A stretch of DNA of 22,577 nucleotides. Source: a virus. The stretch is from positions 1 to 22,577 of IMG/VR virus record IMGVR_UViG_3300044609_000737; one strand, written 5' to 3'. Position 1 is the stretch's first letter. Each line of letters begins with the position of its first letter. A model generated the notes under the pieces. That model searched no databases. It was not told the DNA's origin and saw only the letters and a program-made list of their open reading frames with translations. This document shows positions 20,194 through 22,577 of this stretch, piece by piece. The position numbers and the translations under genes were made by a program.

Positions 20194-21137
20194 TTGAATT
20201 TACAATCACACATCAGTTCAGTAAAGCAAGCCAGAGTATTAATCTCTTGATCTGCAACAAAGGCAGCTTGGTATTGGTATTTAGCAAAAATCAATACAGC
20301 CTGTGGTATTGATTGGGGTTCTAATGATTTGTACATTTCATTGTAAATTTTACGAATAATTGCATTTACATCATTATCCAAATTCTCAACAACCCACTTA
20401 CGAACATTGGCAAAGTTCTTTTCTTTCATGGATTGAACAAGATTTTTCAAATTTATGTCTGATACAGATGCTAGGATGCCAGTATCAATAACACCTCCAG
20501 AAGAATATTTCTGAAGTTCATTCAATACCCTACGCCAATCTGGCAAGAACTTATGAATTACCTCTGCAACAACCTTTGGATCATATTCGACATTTTGCTC
20601 CTCAAGTACAACCCGGACACGCTGGAAGAACTGTGCTGCGATTTTCTGCTTTTCTTTTCCTGAAATGTTGAAATCAAATGCTGCACATCGAGATTGGAGC
20701 GGCTCGATGATCTTATTCCTGTAATTGCAGGTGAAGATGAATCGGCAGTTGTTATGAAACGTCTCAATATTAGCCCGTAGAAGGAGTTGAACATCGTTGG
20801 TTGTGTTATCTGCCTCATCAATGATGATGACTTTGTGTTTACCAGTTGCTTGAAGTGATAGGGTCGAAGCAAAGTTCTTTGCCTGGTTCCGTACCGTGTC
20901 CAGAAATCGTCCTTCATCAGATCCGTTGATGACATAATAATCTACTCCGAGTTCATTACATAATGCTTTAGCAATTGTGGTTTTTCCAATTCCTGGCGGA
21001 CCACATAGAAGTAGATTGGGGATTTCTCCCCGCTCTACGAAATTTTGAAAAGTATTCTTAATATCTTTTGGAAGAATACAATCACATACTTTCTGTGGTC
21101 GATACTGCTCAACCCACAAGAAATCATTACCAATCAT
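20190..21137 (-). CDS. 44: Clamp loader large subunit, AAA+ ATPase (gp44-like)
   Basis: gp44 is the ATPase of the gp44/62 complex that opens and loads the gp45 clamp. The 315 residues match T4 gp44 (319). Walker A GPPGIGKT lies at 46-53 and Walker B VIIIDEAD at 103-110. The sensor-1 stretch FTCN ends at Asn138, and the SRC motif that holds the arginine finger lies at 149-151. The ATG at 21137 has GGAGG upstream, inside the end of the gp45 gene four bases away. Its stop overlaps the next gene as ATGA. The operon order 45-44-(two genes)-62-regA follows T4 except for the two inserted genes. Confidence 0.97.
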   Translation of the reverse strand: MIGNDFLWVEQYRPQKVCDCILPKDIKNTFQNFVERGEIPNLLLCGPPGIGKTTIAKALCNELGVDYYVINGSDEGRFLDTVRNQAKNFASTLSLQATGKHKVIIIDEADNTTNDVQLLLRANIETFHNNCRFIFTCNYRNKIIEPLQSRCAAFDFNISGKEKQKIAAQFFQRVRVVLEEQNVEYDPKVVAEVIHKFLPDWRRVLNELQKYSSGGVIDTGILASVSDINLKNLVQSMKEKNFANVRKWVVENLDNDVNAIIRKIYNEMYKSLEPQSIPQAVLIFAKYQYQAAFVADQEINTLACFTELMCDCKFK

Positions 21138-21141
21138 TCAA

Positions 21142-21816
21142 TCAACCTCCAAAAGTGGAATCAGGTTCAAGTGCAATCCAATATTGCAAGTTATACTTAG
21201 TACTGATAAATTGAGAAATATTACGTGGTGAAACTAGAACTTTGTATACATCAGGAATAATCTTAATGTTTTCAATCTTAAAGTTAAAAGCAAACTCCTT
21301 GTCCGTCTCACCTACTTTAGCTGAATAGCTGTTGGATGTATCATTGTCTTTGTTACGAACCACGAGATTGATCTCTCCATCCTCACTAATCAATGACAAG
21401 TCCTTGAGCTGATAAACATTTGCTGCTTTCAGGAGTGATGATAGAACTTCTTCACCCAGCTCAAACTCAACATTCTCCCCATCCATAGGAATTTGCTTGT
21501 CTGAAGGACTAGTAATCAAACTAGGATCAGAGAAAAAATATTTTACTTTAGAACGACCACTTTTAATAGTTAGATGGCTAGAATTATCGAATACAAATTC
21601 AGCATCTTTGAACAGATACAAACCTCCTAGAAATTCATTCAAATCATATAGAGCAAAGTCTTGTTCAAACACCTCTTTACATACATACTCAGCTAGAATG
21701 TTTTTGACTGGGGATACTGTACGAATTACACTACCAGCTTTTACTACTAAAGAAGAATTGATAGTGGAGAAGTTCTTAAGAACATTCAAAGTTTCATTAG
21801 AGATTTTCATACTCAT
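21142..21816 (-). CDS. 45: Sliding clamp (gp45-like)
   Basis: gp45 forms a trimeric ring that tethers gp43 to DNA. In T4 it also activates late transcription by contact with gp33 and gp55. The 224 residues are close to T4 gp45 (228). The sequence follows the family: an N-terminal ISNETLNVLKNFSTINSSLVVKAG, a central LNEFLGGLYLF and a C-terminal LQYWIALEPDS. The ATG at 21816 overlaps the stop of the preceding gene as ATGA and has AGGA upstream. A second in-frame ATG two codons on is possible. The late promoters in this window, which would depend on such a clamp, fit its presence. Confidence 0.95.
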   Translation of the reverse strand: MSMKISNETLNVLKNFSTINSSLVVKAGSVIRTVSPVKNILAEYVCKEVFEQDFALYDLNEFLGGLYLFKDAEFVFDNSSHLTIKSGRSKVKYFFSDPSLITSPSDKQIPMDGENVEFELGEEVLSSLLKAANVYQLKDLSLISEDGEINLVVRNKDNDTSNSYSAKVGETDKEFAFNFKIENIKIIPDVYKVLVSPRNISQFISTKYNLQYWIALEPDSTFGG

Positions 21817-22121
21817 TTAAATTCCTGAAGACCGTTTTGTGTGCGAGAATAATGACCGTCAAAGTGAAGTAGTAGCATAGCGTAGTGAATCACTTTGAGT
21901 AGATCTCGCTTGTTAAGACCATCCTTGTCTCCATACCGGCTGCCATACTTGAGAATGTTTGCTTGGCAGAAGGGAGCAGCAAGACCTTTGGCTGCCATCA
22001 GATCAATTGTCTGAATGTCATTGTAGCCATCTTCATCACCGCAATAGTGACCATGATAGGTGCTGACTACATACTCTTCAATATCTTTGAGGATCTTTTC
22101 CTCGTTGTACTTCCATTGCAT
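21813..22121 (-). CDS. DUF3310-type small protein
   Basis: The 102 residues end with the DUF3310 pattern ILKYGSRYGDKDGLNKRDLLKVIHYAMLLL, preceded by IDLMAAKGLAAPFCQANI. The family is widespread in phages and its biochemical role is not established. I chose the ATG at 22121, with GGAG at a good distance upstream. The longer frame to 22175 would begin inside the terminator hairpin. It is the first gene of the clamp operon and overlaps gp45 as ATGA. Confidence 0.85.
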   Translation of the reverse strand: MQWKYNEEKILKDIEEYVVSTYHGHYCGDEDGYNDIQTIDLMAAKGLAAPFCQANILKYGSRYGDKDGLNKRDLLKVIHYAMLLLHFDGHYSRTQNGLQEFK

Positions 22122-22137
22122 AATTAAGTCTCCAAAT

Positions 22138-22161
22138 AAAAAATGGGGAGAGGAACTCCCC
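22138..22161 (-). terminator. Rho-independent terminator after the cobS-like gene
   Basis: A 6-bp G:C-rich stem (22145-22150 with 22156-22161) with a five-base loop is followed on the minus strand by six T (22143-22138). It lies 15 bases after the stop of the CobS-like gene. Its first arm overlaps the start region of the promoter at 22164-22192. Confidence 0.7.
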
Positions 22162-22163
22162 TT

Positions 22164-22192
22164 AGTATACCGCAATCAGGCAGCGGTGTCAA
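22164..22192 (-). promoter_or_regulatory. Sigma70-type early promoter of the gp45-gp44-gp62-regA operon
   Basis: On the minus strand TTGACA (22192-22187) and TATACT (22169-22164) are separated by 17 bases, a near-consensus host promoter. The stop codon of the upstream gene lies in the spacer. Transcription would start near 22157, inside the first arm of the terminator. Confidence 0.8.
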
Positions 22193-22577
22193 GTACCTCT
22201 TCGGTAGTTTCTGGGGTAGCTTCTTCAGTAGCATCTAGTGCAGAAGCATCAATGTTCTTGTAGAGATCTAGGAAAGAACTCTTGGTGTCATCATCAAAAC
22301 GATTGATACATACATTGATTGCTTTCTTGCGATTCTTGAAGATAGCAAATGACTGAATGATGTGAACAAGACGACGAGTAGTGATAATTTCGTCTACGCC
22401 ACCATCATAGAAGGTCTTACGAATGGTGTCTGCCCAGACAATCAGTTTGTCCACAAACTCCTCATCAACAACCTCAAAAGAATTCATCAGGTTCATGAGA
22501 ATCTTTTTCTCAGTAGCCATCGAAGGATAAGGCTGCTCAAAGGTGATTGGAAAACGCTCAAGGAAAGCTTCGTTCAT
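22176..22577 (-). CDS. cobS: CobS-like AAA+ ATPase, C-terminal part (partial at window edge)
   Basis: The visible 133 residues begin NEAFLERFPITFEQPYPS after a Met that is probably internal. This segment, with its conserved Arg, matches the region after Walker B in MoxR/CobS-type ATPases. Then come IVWADTIRKTFYDGGVDEIITTRRLVHIIQSFAIF, the typical C-terminal helical domain, and an acidic Thr/Glu/Ala tail. Cyanophages commonly carry a gene annotated cobS near gp45. CobS is a subunit of cobaltochelatase in cobalamin synthesis, but the phage role is uncertain. The Walker motifs lie outside the window, so the ATPase call rests on the C-terminal pattern and gene order. Confidence 0.8.
   Translation of the reverse strand: MNEAFLERFPITFEQPYPSMATEKKILMNLMNSFEVVDEEFVDKLIVWADTIRKTFYDGGVDEIITTRRLVHIIQSFAIFKNRKKAINVCINRFDDDTKSSFLDLYKNIDASALDATEEATPETTEEVLDTAA

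Overview
The window is a stretch of a T4-like myovirus genome, most likely a marine cyanophage (Kyanoviridae-type). The evidence is the T4 core replication set (gp41, UvsX, gp43, RegA, gp62, gp44, gp45, gp61) together with genes typical of cyanophages: hsp20, a cobS-like ATPase, a MazG-like gene, nrdA/nrdB and a DUF3310 gene. A glutamine-riboswitch-like leader, a class associated with cyanobacteria and their phages, points the same way. The DNA is AT-rich and tightly packed, with many ATGA stop/start overlaps. Almost everything lies on the minus strand; the only plus-strand genes are two small ones near 18.1-18.7 kb. Host and family are inferred from gene content, not from a database search.

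Layout, in the direction of minus-strand transcription (right to left). 22577-22176: C-terminal part of a CobS-like AAA+ ATPase. It ends in a sigma70-type promoter that overlaps a terminator. 22121-18747: the clamp and clamp-loader operon (DUF3310 gene, gp45, gp44, a small unknown, an HNH endonuclease, gp62, RegA), closed by a bidirectional terminator. 18715-18086: two plus-strand genes. One is a 48-residue peptide behind a late promoter and a glutamine-riboswitch-like leader. 17949-17482: hsp20 with its own sigma70-type promoter and a leader that looks like a ROSE RNA thermometer. 17402-11147: a second replication operon with a sigma70-type promoter (small unknown, gp43 polymerase, UvsX, gp41 helicase, MazG-like, unknown).

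11123-5863 is a virion-type block with T4-like late promoters (NATAAATA). It holds a nucleotidyltransferase with a capsid-targeting-like N-terminus, an 886-residue modular Lys/Arg/Ala-rich protein, a 57-residue protein, an Ig-domain protein and a small unknown. 5866-600 holds two small proteins, gp61 primase, NrdA and NrdB. Another late promoter, set inside a long perfect hairpin, precedes a second large virion-type gene that runs off the left edge.

Together the genes supply deoxynucleotides (NrdAB, perhaps MazG-like), the replisome (gp43, 44/62, 45, 41, 61, UvsX), post-transcriptional control (RegA) and structural proteins. The most interesting unexplained signals are RNA switches in the island between regA and gene 43, a predicted capsid-packaged nucleotidyltransferase, and two places where a promoter sits inside a hairpin. 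Several gene starts were moved inward from the longest reading frame on Shine-Dalgarno and overlap evidence. I saw no tRNA genes, CRISPR arrays or insertion sequences.
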